A stretch of DNA of 64,000 nucleotides from Thermanaeromonas sp. C210 (GCF_013167955.1 NZ_BLWF01000002.1:537185-601184), one strand, 5' to 3'; shown: positions 49,326 through 60,560, numbered from the stretch's first letter. A program made the numbers and translations. The notes: generated from the letters alone by a model not told the origin.

Positions 49326-50763
49326 TCCCGTTGTCCCCTCCCGGGGCGCTGTAAGGCAGCCACACGGTAACCCGGGTACCTTTACCTGGCAGGCTCTTAA
49401 TATCCAGCCTTCCCCCGGCCATAGCCGCCCGTTCGCGCAAATTGAACAGGCCCATACCCCGGGAATCGGCCGCTTCTTCCCATCTGAAACCCACTCCGTT
49501 ATCCGCTACGGCAAGGCCTAACCCCGTGCTTCCCAGGTCCAGCTGCACCTCCACCCGGGTGGCAGACGCGTGCCGACGGATGTTGCTTAAGATTTCCGAC
49601 GCCATATGATAGAAATGACTCCGCTGATCCGCATCCATGTCCTTCTCCTGCCTGCCCCGCCAGTGAAAGTTTACTTCCATCCCCGTACTCGCCGTAAAGT
49701 CGGCCAGCAAATCCTCCAAGATGGGTACGGCCCTGCCCGGCAAACCGGGAGCCAGCTCCAGCTGCTGCAAATAGCGGCGCAGCTCGTTGAGGAGGCCATC
49801 GGCCCGGTCCCTCAACCGGCGCAGCTGAGCCCCGCAGGCCTCTGGTTCTTTTTTCAACAGTGCCAGGGCGTGGTCCAGTCCCAGGGAAAAGCCGTAGACG
49901 GACTGGATGACGCCGTCATGCAGGTCCCTCCGAATGCGCTCCCTTTCCAACCACACCAGTTCCCGCCGGCGCAATTCCTCTAACCTGCGCCTGTTTTCGA
50001 TTTCGTACAAATCCAGGGTGCGGATGATAAAATAAGCTGCAAGGACGGCGGCGGCGGTTCGCCATAGCTGGACCGGCAGACCCCATTGCAGCAGGAGGGA
50101 AGTGTTAATGAGACTGGCCGGCGGGAAAGGGGCCGGAGGCACTACCATCCCACCGGCAAAGGCGTAGAGGGCAAAGGCCAGGGAAGCCCCTACCAGGCCC
50201 CGGTCCAGGGGCGGATAATGGACTTCTTTTACTTCCTCCCTCTGGAGGAACAGGCCCAGAGAGCTCGTCACGGCACCCGGCAGGGCCAAAAAATAGCGCG
50301 CCATGACTTCCGTGGAGGTTAGCCATGCGGAAAAGTTTCCGGGGTCGGCGGGACGGCGGGCCAGGAAAACATAGAGCCAGACCGCCGCCATGAGGAAAGG
50401 CAGCCTCTGCCACCCCTTTGACCAACCCCACCTGCTGGCCAAGAGGGAAAGGCCAAAGCTCAGCAGGAAGGCAAAGGATAGGGCCATTAAGGCGGCATGC
50501 CCGCCGGTAAGCACTGCGCCCTGGAGGGTCTGCCGTCCCCTGGCCGCCATGCCGGGGGATAGGAAAATATATAGCCATTCGGCCAGGCCATGGGTCAGGC
50601 CGAAGACGGCCAGCAGAGGAAGATACTGGCCCAGGCGGAAGGAGCTCGGCCCCCTGCCCCGCAGGGCAATACTAAAACCCATGAGGAAGAAGGCTAGCCC
50701 GTAGACAAAAAATACCAGATACCAGTTGTGGTCTAAAATTTCCAGCAGGGTGCTGCGCAGCAT
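49315..50763 (-). CDS. membrane sensor histidine kinase (HisKA_3 type)
   Basis: 482 residues. The N-terminal about 250 residues hold seven or so membrane helices with no recognisable extracellular sensor. A HisKA_3 dimerisation domain follows (RERIRRDLHDGVIQSVYGFSLGLDHAL, phospho-acceptor His in RDLHD), then an HATPase_c domain (EILSNIRRHASATRVEV, ADNGVGF, GMGLFNLRERAAMAGG). Partner of the overlapping response regulator. Domain layout resembles LiaS/NarX-type kinases; signal unknown. Confidence 0.93.
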   Translation of the reverse strand: MLRSTLLEILDHNWYLVFFVYGLAFFLMGFSIALRGRGPSSFRLGQYLPLLAVFGLTHGLAEWLYIFLSPGMAARGRQTLQGAVLTGGHAALMALSFAFLLSFGLSLLASRWGWSKGWQRLPFLMAAVWLYVFLARRPADPGNFSAWLTSTEVMARYFLALPGAVTSSLGLFLQREEVKEVHYPPLDRGLVGASLAFALYAFAGGMVVPPAPFPPASLINTSLLLQWGLPVQLWRTAAAVLAAYFIIRTLDLYEIENRRRLEELRRRELVWLERERIRRDLHDGVIQSVYGFSLGLDHALALLKKEPEACGAQLRRLRDRADGLLNELRRYLQQLELAPGLPGRAVPILEDLLADFTASTGMEVNFHWRGRQEKDMDADQRSHFYHMASEILSNIRRHASATRVEVQLDLGSTGLGLAVADNGVGFRWEEAADSRGMGLFNLRERAAMAGGRLDIKSLPGKGTRVTVWLPYSAPGGDNGNGH

Positions 50764-50801
50764 CTCGGATCTCCCTTGGCGACCAAAGGGGGTCCCGGGG
50801 C

Positions 50802-52427
<1,626 letters not shown>

Positions 52428-54005
52428 TTAAAGGTGGAGGTAGCGGACGTCCAGCACCCCTGAAATCCGGCGAAGGACCTGGAGGACTTCCCGGGGCACC
52501 TCGGAATCGATGCTCATGATCATGACCGCCTCTCCCCCCGCCTCCCGGCGTCCTACCTGCATGGCCGCAATATTAATACCGTGGTCGCCCATGGCCAAGC
52601 CCACGGGTCCGATGATTTTGGGCCGGTCGATGTGGGGAACGTAGAGCATATGCCCTTTCAGTCCCGCGTCCAGGCTATAACCGTTGAGACCCACCAGGCG
52701 GGGCTCGCCAGCCTGGTTCACCGTACCCGCGGCCAGGAATTCTTCCCGGCGGCCTTGGAGCCGGGCCCTGACCAGGTTGGTGTAATAACCCATATCCCGG
52801 CTCTTGTTTTCCCTTACCCGGATGCCCCGCTTTTTGGCCACTACGGGAGCGTTTACGTAGTTTACGGCATCACCCAGGAGCGGACGGAGGAGCCCCTTAA
52901 GAAAGGAACTGGTCAACGGCGAGAGGTCGTATTGGGCCAGGTCGCCGTCAACGGTGAGCTCCGCTTCCAGGACGGGCCCTTCCATGAGCTGGCCCAAAAA
53001 ACCTCCGAGCCTTTCGGCCAGCTCCAGATAGGGCCGCAGGACCTCGGCCTGGGGTCCCCGCACCACCGGAATGTTCACGGCATTGTGGACTGGTTCCCCT
53101 TTAAGGCAGCGCACAACATCCTGGGCTACCTCCGCGGCCACCGCCCTCTGGGCCTCGGCAGTAGAGGCGCCAAGGTGGGGAGTTACGATGACGTTGGCCA
53201 GCCGGAACAGGGGGCTTGCCGTCACGGGCTCCTGTTCAAAGACATCCAGGGCCGCCCCTGCCAGGTGCCCGCCGGCCAGGGCGTCATAGAGGGCCTCCTC
53301 GTCCACTATACCCCCCCGGGCCACGTTCAAGAGGCGGGCCCCCGGTTTCATAAGGCCCAGCTCCCGGCGGCCCAGGAGATGATAAGTATCCTTCGTCAAA
53401 GGCAGGTGGATGGTGAGAAAATCGGCCTCCTTAAGGACCTGTTCCAGGGGGGCCAGGCCGACTTCCAGGCGTTCCGCCTGTTCCGGTGGTACAAAGGGGT
53501 CATAGGCGAGCAAGCGCATATCAAAGGCCCGGGCCCTGCGGGCAACCTCGCTGCCGATCTTGCCCAGGCCGAGGATGCCCAGGGTTTTATCCTTGAGCTC
53601 TACACCCAGAAATTTCTTTTTTTCCCATATCCCTTCCTTGAGAAACTTGTCGGCCTGGGGAATATTCCGCGCCAGGGCGAGCATCAGGGCTAAGGTGTGC
53701 TCTGCAGCTGCAACGGTGTTGCCTTCGGGTGCGTTGACCACCAGGATACCCCGCTCGGTGGCCGCGGCCACATCGATGTTATCCGTTCCCACTCCCGCCC
53801 GTCCGATAATGCGCAGCCTCCGGGCTCCTGCCATGGCTGCAGCGGTAACCCTGGTGGCGCTGCGCACGATTAAAGCATCATAAAGGGGCAGAACTTTTTT
53901 TAGCTCTTCTTCGTCCATCTTCCCCCGGGCCTCCACTTCCAGCCCCGCCTCTTCCAGGATCTTTAGACCCTGGGGATCGATATGGTCCAAGGCGAGAACC
54001 CGCAT
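52428..54005 (-). CDS. serA: D-3-phosphoglycerate dehydrogenase
   Basis: First enzyme of serine synthesis, 525 residues from the ATG at 54005 (MRVLALDHIDPQGLKILEEAGLEVE), with AAAGGAGG nine bases upstream; the ATG at 54014 is too close to that RBS. Contains NAD-binding LGLGKIGSEVARRA, catalytic Arg/Glu/His region (NVARGGIVDEEALYDAL, TPHLGASTAEAQ), the intervening ASB domain and a C-terminal ACT domain (GDHGINIAAMQVGRREAGGEAVMIMSID) for serine feedback. It lies downstream of the T-box aminotransferase. Confidence 0.97.
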   Translation of the reverse strand: MRVLALDHIDPQGLKILEEAGLEVEARGKMDEEELKKVLPLYDALIVRSATRVTAAAMAGARRLRIIGRAGVGTDNIDVAAATERGILVVNAPEGNTVAAAEHTLALMLALARNIPQADKFLKEGIWEKKKFLGVELKDKTLGILGLGKIGSEVARRARAFDMRLLAYDPFVPPEQAERLEVGLAPLEQVLKEADFLTIHLPLTKDTYHLLGRRELGLMKPGARLLNVARGGIVDEEALYDALAGGHLAGAALDVFEQEPVTASPLFRLANVIVTPHLGASTAEAQRAVAAEVAQDVVRCLKGEPVHNAVNIPVVRGPQAEVLRPYLELAERLGGFLGQLMEGPVLEAELTVDGDLAQYDLSPLTSSFLKGLLRPLLGDAVNYVNAPVVAKKRGIRVRENKSRDMGYYTNLVRARLQGRREEFLAAGTVNQAGEPRLVGLNGYSLDAGLKGHMLYVPHIDRPKIIGPVGLAMGDHGINIAAMQVGRREAGGEAVMIMSIDSEVPREVLQVLRRISGVLDVRYLHL

Positions 54006-54297
54006 AGGAAACATCCTCCTTTGGGGATTTTGTTATGCTCTATCCTTCGCCTCCCTCTCTCGCCGGAGAGCCCCTGTGGGGATCCTCACGGCAACCCCTC
54101 CCACCGCTCCGGCCGGGTGCCTTTCCCCTCCAGGTTCCCAGGGACAACTGCCGGCGAGTTCGGCTTTCCACCGGGGTTGGGGTGCTCCCGTTCCCCTCTG
54201 TGCGGAGAACCTTAAGCCGGCCTCCCCGTAGCGTGCGCCCGGAGGGGGGATTTTGCCCCCCGGTGAGGATTAAAGGGGGTTGGGGGCCGGCACCCGG
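54006..54297 (-). other. aminotransferase-serA spacer, GC-rich with hairpins
   Basis: About 290 bp with no convincing gene. On the minus strand GTTCTCC/GGGGAAC forms a hairpin near 54190-54212, and several further GC-rich stems are possible. I recognise no riboswitch. No promoter is evident, so serA is probably co-transcribed with the aminotransferase across this stretch. Confidence 0.45.
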
Positions 54298-55458
54298 TTA
54301 GGATGCCCGCCCCTCCTGGTACACCCTTAGGGCCGCCGTAACCCCCGCCCCGTCGCGGGTCCTTATACCCAACCGGTCCAGGACGTCCTCTAACGCCGCC
54401 AGGCCTGCCAGTATGTCATGGGTAGTGACATAGCCCAGGTGGCCGATGCGGAAAATGCTGTCCTTTACCTCCCCCTGGCCCGCGGCTACTATTACGCCGT
54501 GCCTTTCCCTCAAGGGAACAATGATGTCGGAGGGTTTAAGTCCCTGCGGCACTTTAACGGCGGTGACCGAGGGCGAAGCTACCTCGTCCGGCGCCAAAAG
54601 CTCCAGGCCCAGGGCTTTGAGGCCGGCCCGGACCATATCCCGGAGGAGGGCATGCCGCCGGAAACTGCCCGCCAAGGTTTCTTCGGCCACCATATGCAGT
54701 GCTTCCTCCAATCCGTAAAGGAGGGAAACGGCCGGCGTGTAGGGGGTACAGCCCCGGGCAGCCTGCTCCCGGGCCGCCAGGAGATCGAAGTAGTAGCGGC
54801 GGTTGGTACACCGCTCCACGGCCTCCCAGGCCCGCCGGCTCAAGGCCAGCATGGACAGGCCCGGCGGAACCATAAAGGCCTTCTGGGAACCTGCAATGGC
54901 CACATCCACCTTCCAGGCGTCCACGGGGAGATCGGCGGCTATGAGGCCGCTTATGGTGTCAACCACCAGCAGGGCCGGGTGCCCGCGGCGGGCTTCGCTG
55001 ATGGCGCGGATATCATTGAGAACCCCCGTTGAAGTTTCGTTATGCTGGACCAGGATGGCTTGGATCTGGCCCCCTTTGTCCCTCTCCAGCCTCGCGGCAA
55101 CGGCCTCCGGATCGGCAGCCTGCCCGTAGGGAAAGGCCATTACCTCCACGTCGACCTCGAAACGGCGGGCTATCTGAATAAATCGTTCCCCAAAGGCCCC
55201 TACGCTCACGGCCAGGGCCTTATCCCCGGGGGACAGGAGGTTGGCCACGGCTGCTTCCATGGCCCCCGTACCGGAAGAGGTGAGGACTACTACGTCGTTA
55301 TTAGTCTGAAAGACCCCTTGCAGGCCGCGGGTCACTTCCTGCAGGAGCCGGACGAACTCGGGTCCCCGGTGGTTTATGGCCGGCCGGGCCATGGCCTGAG
55401 CCACCCGGGGCGGTACCGGCGTAGGGCCGGGCAAGAGCAAGATTTGCTTGTCAAGCAT
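54298..55458 (-). CDS. class V aminotransferase (serine-pyruvate / alanine-glyoxylate type)
   Basis: 386-residue PLP enzyme. It opens MLDKQILLLPGPTPVPPRVAQAMARPAINHRGPEFVRLLQEV, contains LTSSGTGAMEAAVANLL, HNETSTGVLNDI, VDTISGLIAADLPVDAWKVDVAIAGSQKAFMVPPGLS (PLP lysine in GSQK). Position upstream of serA under a serine-type T-box suggests it serves serine synthesis in place of or beside SerC, as proposed for similar pairs in Clostridia; a serine-glyoxylate role is also possible. Confidence 0.92.
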   Translation of the reverse strand: MLDKQILLLPGPTPVPPRVAQAMARPAINHRGPEFVRLLQEVTRGLQGVFQTNNDVVVLTSSGTGAMEAAVANLLSPGDKALAVSVGAFGERFIQIARRFEVDVEVMAFPYGQAADPEAVAARLERDKGGQIQAILVQHNETSTGVLNDIRAISEARRGHPALLVVDTISGLIAADLPVDAWKVDVAIAGSQKAFMVPPGLSMLALSRRAWEAVERCTNRRYYFDLLAAREQAARGCTPYTPAVSLLYGLEEALHMVAEETLAGSFRRHALLRDMVRAGLKALGLELLAPDEVASPSVTAVKVPQGLKPSDIIVPLRERHGVIVAAGQGEVKDSIFRIGHLGYVTTHDILAGLAALEDVLDRLGIRTRDGAGVTAALRVYQEGRAS

Positions 55459-55492
55459 ACTCTAATATCTCCTCCTTCCCTTTAATCGGGTT

Positions 55493-55812
55493 AAAACAAG
55501 AACTCCCGTCCCTGCCGAGTCGTCAGGGACGGGAGTCTCTTCCCGCGGTGCCACCCTACTTGGCCAGGAAAGACCGTACCGGTTTTCCTGACCCCCTCTG
55601 CATGCGTAACGGACATGACCGGGCCGGTTTGCCCCGCCGCTGGCCTTCTCCGCTGAAGAGACCCTCCCCGACGGGTTTATCGCCGGCCACTCAGGGGTGC
55701 CTGGCTGCAGCCTCCGGGCTGGTTCCCACCGACCACCAGCTCTCTCGCTTACCGGAGTGGGCGCGCCTCCTCCCCCTCATCATTTTGGCGGTATCCTTTG
55801 TTTTTGGCAATG
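55493..55812 (-). ncRNA. T-box leader, probably tRNA-Ser responsive
   Basis: Minus-strand leader of the aminotransferase-serA operon. The T-box sequence AGGGTGGCACCGCGGG is at 55542-55557. The terminator stem ACTCCCGTCCCTG/CAGGGACGGGAGT (55502-55536) is followed by TTTT. Stem I closes with CCACTC/GAGTGG (about 55686-55762) and contains AGAGAG and a GCTGGT/ACCAGC hairpin. The UGGC bulge pairs with tRNAs whose discriminator base is G, which includes tRNA-Ser; the serine genes downstream agree. I could not fix the specifier codon (an AGC is one candidate). Confidence 0.92.
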
Positions 55813-55841
55813 ATTTTAGCACAGGCCCGGCGACAAAGCAA
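55813..55841 (-). promoter_or_regulatory. promoter of the T-box operon
   Basis: Minus strand TTGCTT (55836-55841), 17 bases, TAAAAT (55813-55818). It lies only about 14 bp from the end of repeat copy B. Confidence 0.65.
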
Positions 55842-55854
55842 GGGCCTTTTTCCC

Positions 55855-56115
55855 CTGAGTTATCCCCTGTTCTTATTCCAGACCTGCTTGGCTTTCGCTG
55901 GCTCCAAAAACCCTCGCGGGCCAAACTAGCGACCGGCCGCAAGCTCCGGCGGGGTTCCCGGCCCAATCGGCATCCTTGCCGGTGGGGCCGGTCTCGGACA
56001 TCCTATCCTCGACCCCGCCTCCGCTTTCGGCCGAAGCTCAAGCTCGGCTAGCCGCTCGTGTTTAGTCGCTCGCTTTCAAGTCCAAGCAGGCCTCTCCTTG
56101 CTAAAAGTGGAGATG
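55855..56115 (-). repeat. structured repeat element, copy B (unassigned)
   Basis: About 260 nt, homologous over its length to 60634-60884 in opposite orientation. Reading the minus strand it shares exact blocks with copy A: GGAGAGGCCTGC, CTTGAAAGCGAG, CGAAAGCGGAGGCGG and TAGTTTGGCCCGCGAGG. Helices: CCTGCTTGG/CCAAGCAGG near the ends, GGCGGGG/CCCCGCC (56013-56019 with 55948-55954), CCGGCCC/GGGCCGG (55985-55991 with 55958-55964), and small hairpins with GGA in the loop. It lies between the lysM stop and the T-box promoter. It may be an RNA or a DNA repeat; I know no family that fits. Confidence 0.85.
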
Positions 56116-56157
56116 CGCCAGCCTTTTCCCCAGGCGCGACGGCTGCCGGAGCGGGCC

Positions 56158-56331
56158 CTAGGGCAGGCAGATATACTGGCCGACCTGGAGATTGTACGGG
56201 TCTATGCCCGGGTTGAGTTCCAGCAGGCGCTCCACCGTGGTGCCCACGGCCTGGGCAATGCGGAACAGGGTATCGCCCGGAGCAACTTCCCAGAAGGCGC
56301 CGGAAGGACAAGGAGGCCTCACTTCTCCCAT
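56158..56331 (-). CDS. small LysM-domain protein
   Basis: 57 residues from the ATG at 56331 (MGEVRPPCPSGAFWEVAPGD...), AGGGGG eight bases upstream; an ATG at 56337 is also in frame. Nearly the whole protein is one LysM module: WEVAPGDTLFRIAQAVGTTVERLLELN, then PGIDPYNLQVGQYICLP. No signal peptide. The CPSG-LysM form is common in spore-forming Firmicutes, where LysM proteins bind peptidoglycan or spore cortex. It follows the DUF1848 gene by about 130 bp. Confidence 0.88.
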   Translation of the reverse strand: MGEVRPPCPSGAFWEVAPGDTLFRIAQAVGTTVERLLELNPGIDPYNLQVGQYICLP

Positions 56332-56464
56332 AAGCATAACCCCCTGGAGAAAACTTTTGCACTTCCCCGCTTTAATTTATGCTGTCTCCTGTCAAAGGGG
56401 TATAGGCCGCCCTCTGGGGTTTGAGGGACTTGCCGGGGGTGTGCCGATACGCCTTGCTCGGAAG

Positions 56465-57235
56465 TCAGCGGCCTGCGTTGGCGTAGCAATAAAGGCAGCC
56501 CGAAGGGCAGACCATGTTGTACCAGCCCAGATCTACTGCATGGGTACAACCGCATAAGGGGCGCTGTCCCCTGGCCCTATCCGTACGGCACGGTTCACCG
56601 CGGGGGTGGAGCTGGCTCAAGAGCCGGCCGTCGATACAGCTTGAGGTGGGCAAGCCCGGAACACAGCAGGCATATAAGGTTGCCCCGCACGCCCCGGCGG
56701 CTGCGGCCAGACGGCTCCATATCTGCCGGCGCTGGTCGCCGTCAAAGGGCACCGCCTCCCATCCCCGCCCGCCGAGGCGGCGCCGCACCTTGGGATATAA
56801 TTCCACAAAGGAAGTAGAAAAGCTTTTTACCCCCCGCGCGGCTGCTTCCCGTATAATGTCCACGGCTTCTTCTACGTTAGTAAAGGTCCGTTCACCGCGG
56901 CGGAAGATCAGCAGGGGATCCGGGCGCACCCGCAGGCGGCGGGGATCGCCCAGGAAGTCCACCAGGTCCGGGATCCTGGCCAGGACCTGCTCGGGTGGGG
57001 GTACTTGGGGCTCGACGGGCGTGCCTCCCAGGCCGGTGATGGTGAGGTGAAGGTAGACTTGGTCATAGCGCCTCAAGGCCGGCCGGAGCCCTCCCAGCAC
57101 CGCCTGGGGAAACTTAGTCCACACCACCACTGTGTGCACTCGTTCCGGGGGATAGCGGCTGGTCAGGAGGTTGGCCAGCCTGTCGGCGTAAAAGAAAGGC
57201 TCTGTCCGGCGGGAAAGGCTTACCACGACCTTCAC
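56465..57235 (-). CDS. DUF1848 family protein
   Basis: 256 residues from the GTG at 57235 (M)KVVVSLSRRTEPFFYADRLANLL, with GGGAGG about eight bases upstream. Typical of the family are the SxSRRT start, VVVWTKFPQAVL, the D-x-V-YLHLTITGLG strand, FSTSFVELYPKV and the C-terminal cysteine cluster RPLCGCTHAVDLGWYNMVCPSGCLYCYA. Such Cys motifs suggest an Fe-S or radical-SAM-like centre, but the function is unknown. It starts 19 nt after the selB stop, so it is probably co-transcribed with selAB. Confidence 0.9.
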   Translation of the reverse strand: MKVVVSLSRRTEPFFYADRLANLLTSRYPPERVHTVVVWTKFPQAVLGGLRPALRRYDQVYLHLTITGLGGTPVEPQVPPPEQVLARIPDLVDFLGDPRRLRVRPDPLLIFRRGERTFTNVEEAVDIIREAAARGVKSFSTSFVELYPKVRRRLGGRGWEAVPFDGDQRRQIWSRLAAAAGACGATLYACCVPGLPTSSCIDGRLLSQLHPRGEPCRTDRARGQRPLCGCTHAVDLGWYNMVCPSGCLYCYANAGR

Positions 57236-57254
57236 GGCCCCGGCCTCCCTAACC

Positions 57255-59159
57255 TCAGCCGATGACAATCCGCTTGTCGCCGACGCGGCGCGTAAACTTG
57301 GTGTGGTCCAGGTATTCCAGGAGGGGCAGTACATACTTGCGCGAGCTTCCCAAGAGGTCCCGCACCTCGGCCAGGGTAAAAGGGCCCTTTTCCCCCAACC
57401 GCCTTATGGCTTCCCGGGCCTCTTCCAGGGCTTCGCGGTGAAAGTATAGGCCTTCGGATACTTTCACCAGAATTCCCTGGCGCACCAGGTAATGGAGCAA
57501 CTCTTCCAGTTCCCCTGCCGTAAGGTCCAGGTCTTTCCCGGCCTCCTCCGTCGAGGGTGGCTGGAAATGGCCCTGCCGGTAGCGCTCCTCCAGCACGGAG
57601 ATGGCCTTTTGCTGGCGCGCATCCATCTGGGGGCGGTAGCCTGCCAGGTGCACGCTGTTCCCCTCTACGCCGATTCTTCCTTCGGCCTCCCAGTGTTCCA
57701 GGAGACCGTAGAAAGTGCGCCCGTCCAGCCGGGGGAAGAATCGCGTCCGCAGCTCCTCTTTGGGAAGGCCGGATCTCAAGGAGTAGCGGCGGTGAAACTC
57801 CTCCAGGGCGTCCCGGACCCTCTCCCACCACCGGTTCAACGAGGCCGGGGTCACGGCATAAAGATCCCCCTCTCCTGCAGGAAGGAGCACCACCTTGCCT
57901 TCTTTCTCGGCGACCGCGAGGATCTCATGGGCCTCCTTACGATCCACCTCCGCCCGGGCAGCTGCCTTCCGCAGGCTAAGGCCCTCCCTCTCCTCCCCCA
58001 CTACACTTAGGAGGATGTCCCGGGAGGTCCCGGCCATCCGCCGCGCCAGGGTCTGGATCACCTCTTCCCGGAATCGCCGTCGCCGGGGAGGATTGATGCT
58101 GATTACCTCCCCCCCTCCGATGGTTTCCAGGGGGGAATAGGTGCGCAGGATAAAACGATCCCGCGCGGCCGCTACCACCGGTTCCTCCAGGAGGAGTTGG
58201 GCAAAGGCTTCTTGTCCCCCGCCCAATTCCTCCCGGTCCAGCAGGGCCACCCGTCCCAGGGCTTCTTTAGTGCCCAGGTAGAAGCGGATCCGCTGCCGGT
58301 GTTTTAAAGGCTGGGCCTCCGGCAGGAGCTTTAGGCTTACGTCCAGCCGCCAGGCCGGCCTCCACCATCCCGGCTCCACCACCACGCTACCCCGGTGGAC
58401 TTCTTCCACGTTCACACCCGTGAGGTTGACGGCCACCCGCTGGCCGGCCTGGGCCCGCTCCACAGACCTGCCATGGACCTGCAGGCTTCGCGCCCGGCTC
58501 TTTAAACCTTCCGGCTGGATTTCCACTTCACTGCCGACCTGGATGGTTCCCGACCACAGGGTACCGGTCACGATAGTACCGAAGCCGGGGAGGGAAAAAA
58601 CCCGGTCGATGGGCAGTCTTACCCTCCCCGAGGCCGGACGGGGCGGAATTTCACGGGTTTCTTGGGCCAGGAGGTCCTGGAGTTCTTCAATCCCCTCCCC
58701 CGTCACGGCCGAAACCTTCACGAGGGGCGCCCCTTCCAGGACCGTCCCTTTAACGGCGTCCCGGACTTCCTCCTCCACCAGGGCCAGCCAATCCTCCTCC
58801 ACCAGATCTATCTTGGTCACCACCAGGATACCCCGGGGAACCCGGAGGAGGTCGATTATGGCCAGGTGTTCCCGGGTCTGGGGCATTACACCTTCGTCCG
58901 CAGCTACCACCAGGAGGACGAGGTCAATGCCCGCCACCCCGGCCAGCATCTGCCGGATGAAACGCTCGTGGCCGGGGACATCCACCAGCCCCAGCTGCCG
59001 ACCGTCGGGCAGCCGCAGGGGCGCAAACCCCAGCTCTATAGAGATGCCTCGTTCTTTCTCTTCCTTCAGCCGGTCCGTGTCCACGCCGGTGAGGGCTTTG
59101 ACCAGTTCGGTTTTCCCGTGATCTACATGGCCCGCCGTGCCTACCACCACATAATCCAA
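57255..59159 (-). CDS. selB: selenocysteine-specific elongation factor SelB
   Basis: GTPase that delivers Sec-tRNA-Sec to UGA codons marked by a SECIS hairpin, 634 residues. G1 [31 protein letters not shown] are intact; EF-Tu-like domains 2-3 follow. The C-terminal half (from about 377) consists of winged-helix modules ([73 protein letters not shown]) that bind SECIS RNA. I recall 634 residues as the length of the crystallised Moorella thermoacetica SelB. It follows selA by 12 nt. Confidence 0.97.
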   Translation of the reverse strand: MDYVVVGTAGHVDHGKTELVKALTGVDTDRLKEEKERGISIELGFAPLRLPDGRQLGLVDVPGHERFIRQMLAGVAGIDLVLLVVAADEGVMPQTREHLAIIDLLRVPRGILVVTKIDLVEEDWLALVEEEVRDAVKGTVLEGAPLVKVSAVTGEGIEELQDLLAQETREIPPRPASGRVRLPIDRVFSLPGFGTIVTGTLWSGTIQVGSEVEIQPEGLKSRARSLQVHGRSVERAQAGQRVAVNLTGVNVEEVHRGSVVVEPGWWRPAWRLDVSLKLLPEAQPLKHRQRIRFYLGTKEALGRVALLDREELGGGQEAFAQLLLEEPVVAAARDRFILRTYSPLETIGGGEVISINPPRRRRFREEVIQTLARRMAGTSRDILLSVVGEEREGLSLRKAAARAEVDRKEAHEILAVAEKEGKVVLLPAGEGDLYAVTPASLNRWWERVRDALEEFHRRYSLRSGLPKEELRTRFFPRLDGRTFYGLLEHWEAEGRIGVEGNSVHLAGYRPQMDARQQKAISVLEERYRQGHFQPPSTEEAGKDLDLTAGELEELLHYLVRQGILVKVSEGLYFHREALEEAREAIRRLGEKGPFTLAEVRDLLGSSRKYVLPLLEYLDHTKFTRRVGDKRIVIG

Positions 59160-59171
59160 GGAGCTTCCCCC

Positions 59172-60560
59172 TTATGCCAGGACCTGGGATAGGGCCCGCA
59201 CTATCTCCGCTTCTTCTCCCGGCAAGACGGTACGCAGGTCGAGGATCAGATTCTCATCCTGTATGCGGGTCAGGACGGGCGGCTCCACCTGTCGTAATTT
59301 TTCTGCCGCCCGGGCGGCGCTGACCCGGAGGGGACGGACCGTCACCCCCCACGAAGGAAGCTCGGCCAGGGGCAGGGCACCGCCGCCCACCTGGGAAGAT
59401 ACTTCCTTGACCCCCACCTCGGCCCGGCCTCCTATCTTCTCCCCCAGCAATTCGCTAAGCCTGGCGGCCCGCCTGGCCAGCTCTTCCCCGGAAAGGGTTA
59501 AAAGCCGCAAGGTGGGGATCTCCTGCCGGGCCCTTTCCGGCTCCCGGTACGCCCTTAAGGTGGCTTCCAGGGCAGCTAGGGTCATCTTATCGATGCGCAC
59601 GGCCCGGTTCAGGGGGTGACGGGCCACCTCCCGGACTAAATCCGCCCGGCCTACAATAATACCTGCCTGGGGCCCTCCCAGGAGTTTATCACCGCTAAAG
59701 GTGAGGAGATCCACCCCCGCCGCCACTTCGTCCTGGACCGTGGGCTCATGGCCTAGGCCGTATTCACCTAAATCCACAAAGCAGCCGCTTCCCAGGTCTT
59801 CCATGACGGGAATACCGTACTTGCGGCCCAGGCTCACCAGCTCGGCGGTGCTCACCTCCCGGGTAAAGCCGAGGACCCGGTAATTGCTGGGATGGACTTT
59901 GAGGAGTAGGGCCGTATCCGAGGTAATGGCCCTTTCATAATCGGAGAGGTAAGTCTTGTTGGTAGTCCCCACTTCCACCAGCCGCGTCCCGCTATGGGCC
60001 ATGACTTCCGGCACCCGGAAGGAGCCCCCGATCTCTACCAGCTGGCCGCGAGAAATAACGGTCTCGCGGCCGGCGGCCAGAGCGGCCAGGCAGAGAAATA
60101 CGGCGGCCGCATTATTGTTGACCACCAACGCCGCTTCGGCCCCCGTAATCTCCTGCAACAGCTCTACTACGTGGCTGTACCGGCTGCCCCTCTCCCCCGT
60201 GGTCAGGTCCATCTCCAGGTTGCTGTAATGGGCAGCACAGATGGCCACGGCTTCCACGGCGGCGGGGCTTAAGAGGGCCCGCCCCAGATTGGTGTGAAGG
60301 ACCACCCCGGTGGCGTTGATAACCCTTCGCAGGCTGGGCCTTTCACGGCGTTCAAAGAGGGCGGCAGCTTGGGCCGCCAGTTCCGCCGGGCCCGGGGGTT
60401 CGGCCCCCTCCTTTAAGATGCGTTCCCGCCACTCCTCCAGCACCCGGCGTACACAGTCCCTGGCCCGCAACCGGTCCCTGGCCACCGCTGGTGCCAGTTC
60501 CTCGCGCTGCAGCACTTCATGGACTGCCGGCAAGAGGCGCAGCAATTCTTCCGGCCCCAT
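59172..60560 (-). CDS. selA: L-seryl-tRNA(Sec) selenium transferase
   Basis: PLP enzyme that converts Ser-tRNA-Sec to Sec-tRNA-Sec with selenophosphate, 462 residues from the ATG at 60560 (MGPEELLRLLPAVHEVLQ); GAGGTGTTAAGG lies upstream. The open frame runs to 60641 but that extension enters the repeat region. PLP-binding lysine in LLTFSGDKLLGGPQAG; GVVLHTNLGRALLSPAA and NNNAAAVFL are conserved. selC and selD are not in the window. Confidence 0.97.
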   Translation of the reverse strand: MGPEELLRLLPAVHEVLQREELAPAVARDRLRARDCVRRVLEEWRERILKEGAEPPGPAELAAQAAALFERRERPSLRRVINATGVVLHTNLGRALLSPAAVEAVAICAAHYSNLEMDLTTGERGSRYSHVVELLQEITGAEAALVVNNNAAAVFLCLAALAAGRETVISRGQLVEIGGSFRVPEVMAHSGTRLVEVGTTNKTYLSDYERAITSDTALLLKVHPSNYRVLGFTREVSTAELVSLGRKYGIPVMEDLGSGCFVDLGEYGLGHEPTVQDEVAAGVDLLTFSGDKLLGGPQAGIIVGRADLVREVARHPLNRAVRIDKMTLAALEATLRAYREPERARQEIPTLRLLTLSGEELARRAARLSELLGEKIGGRAEVGVKEVSSQVGGGALPLAELPSWGVTVRPLRVSAARAAEKLRQVEPPVLTRIQDENLILDLRTVLPGEEAEIVRALSQVLA

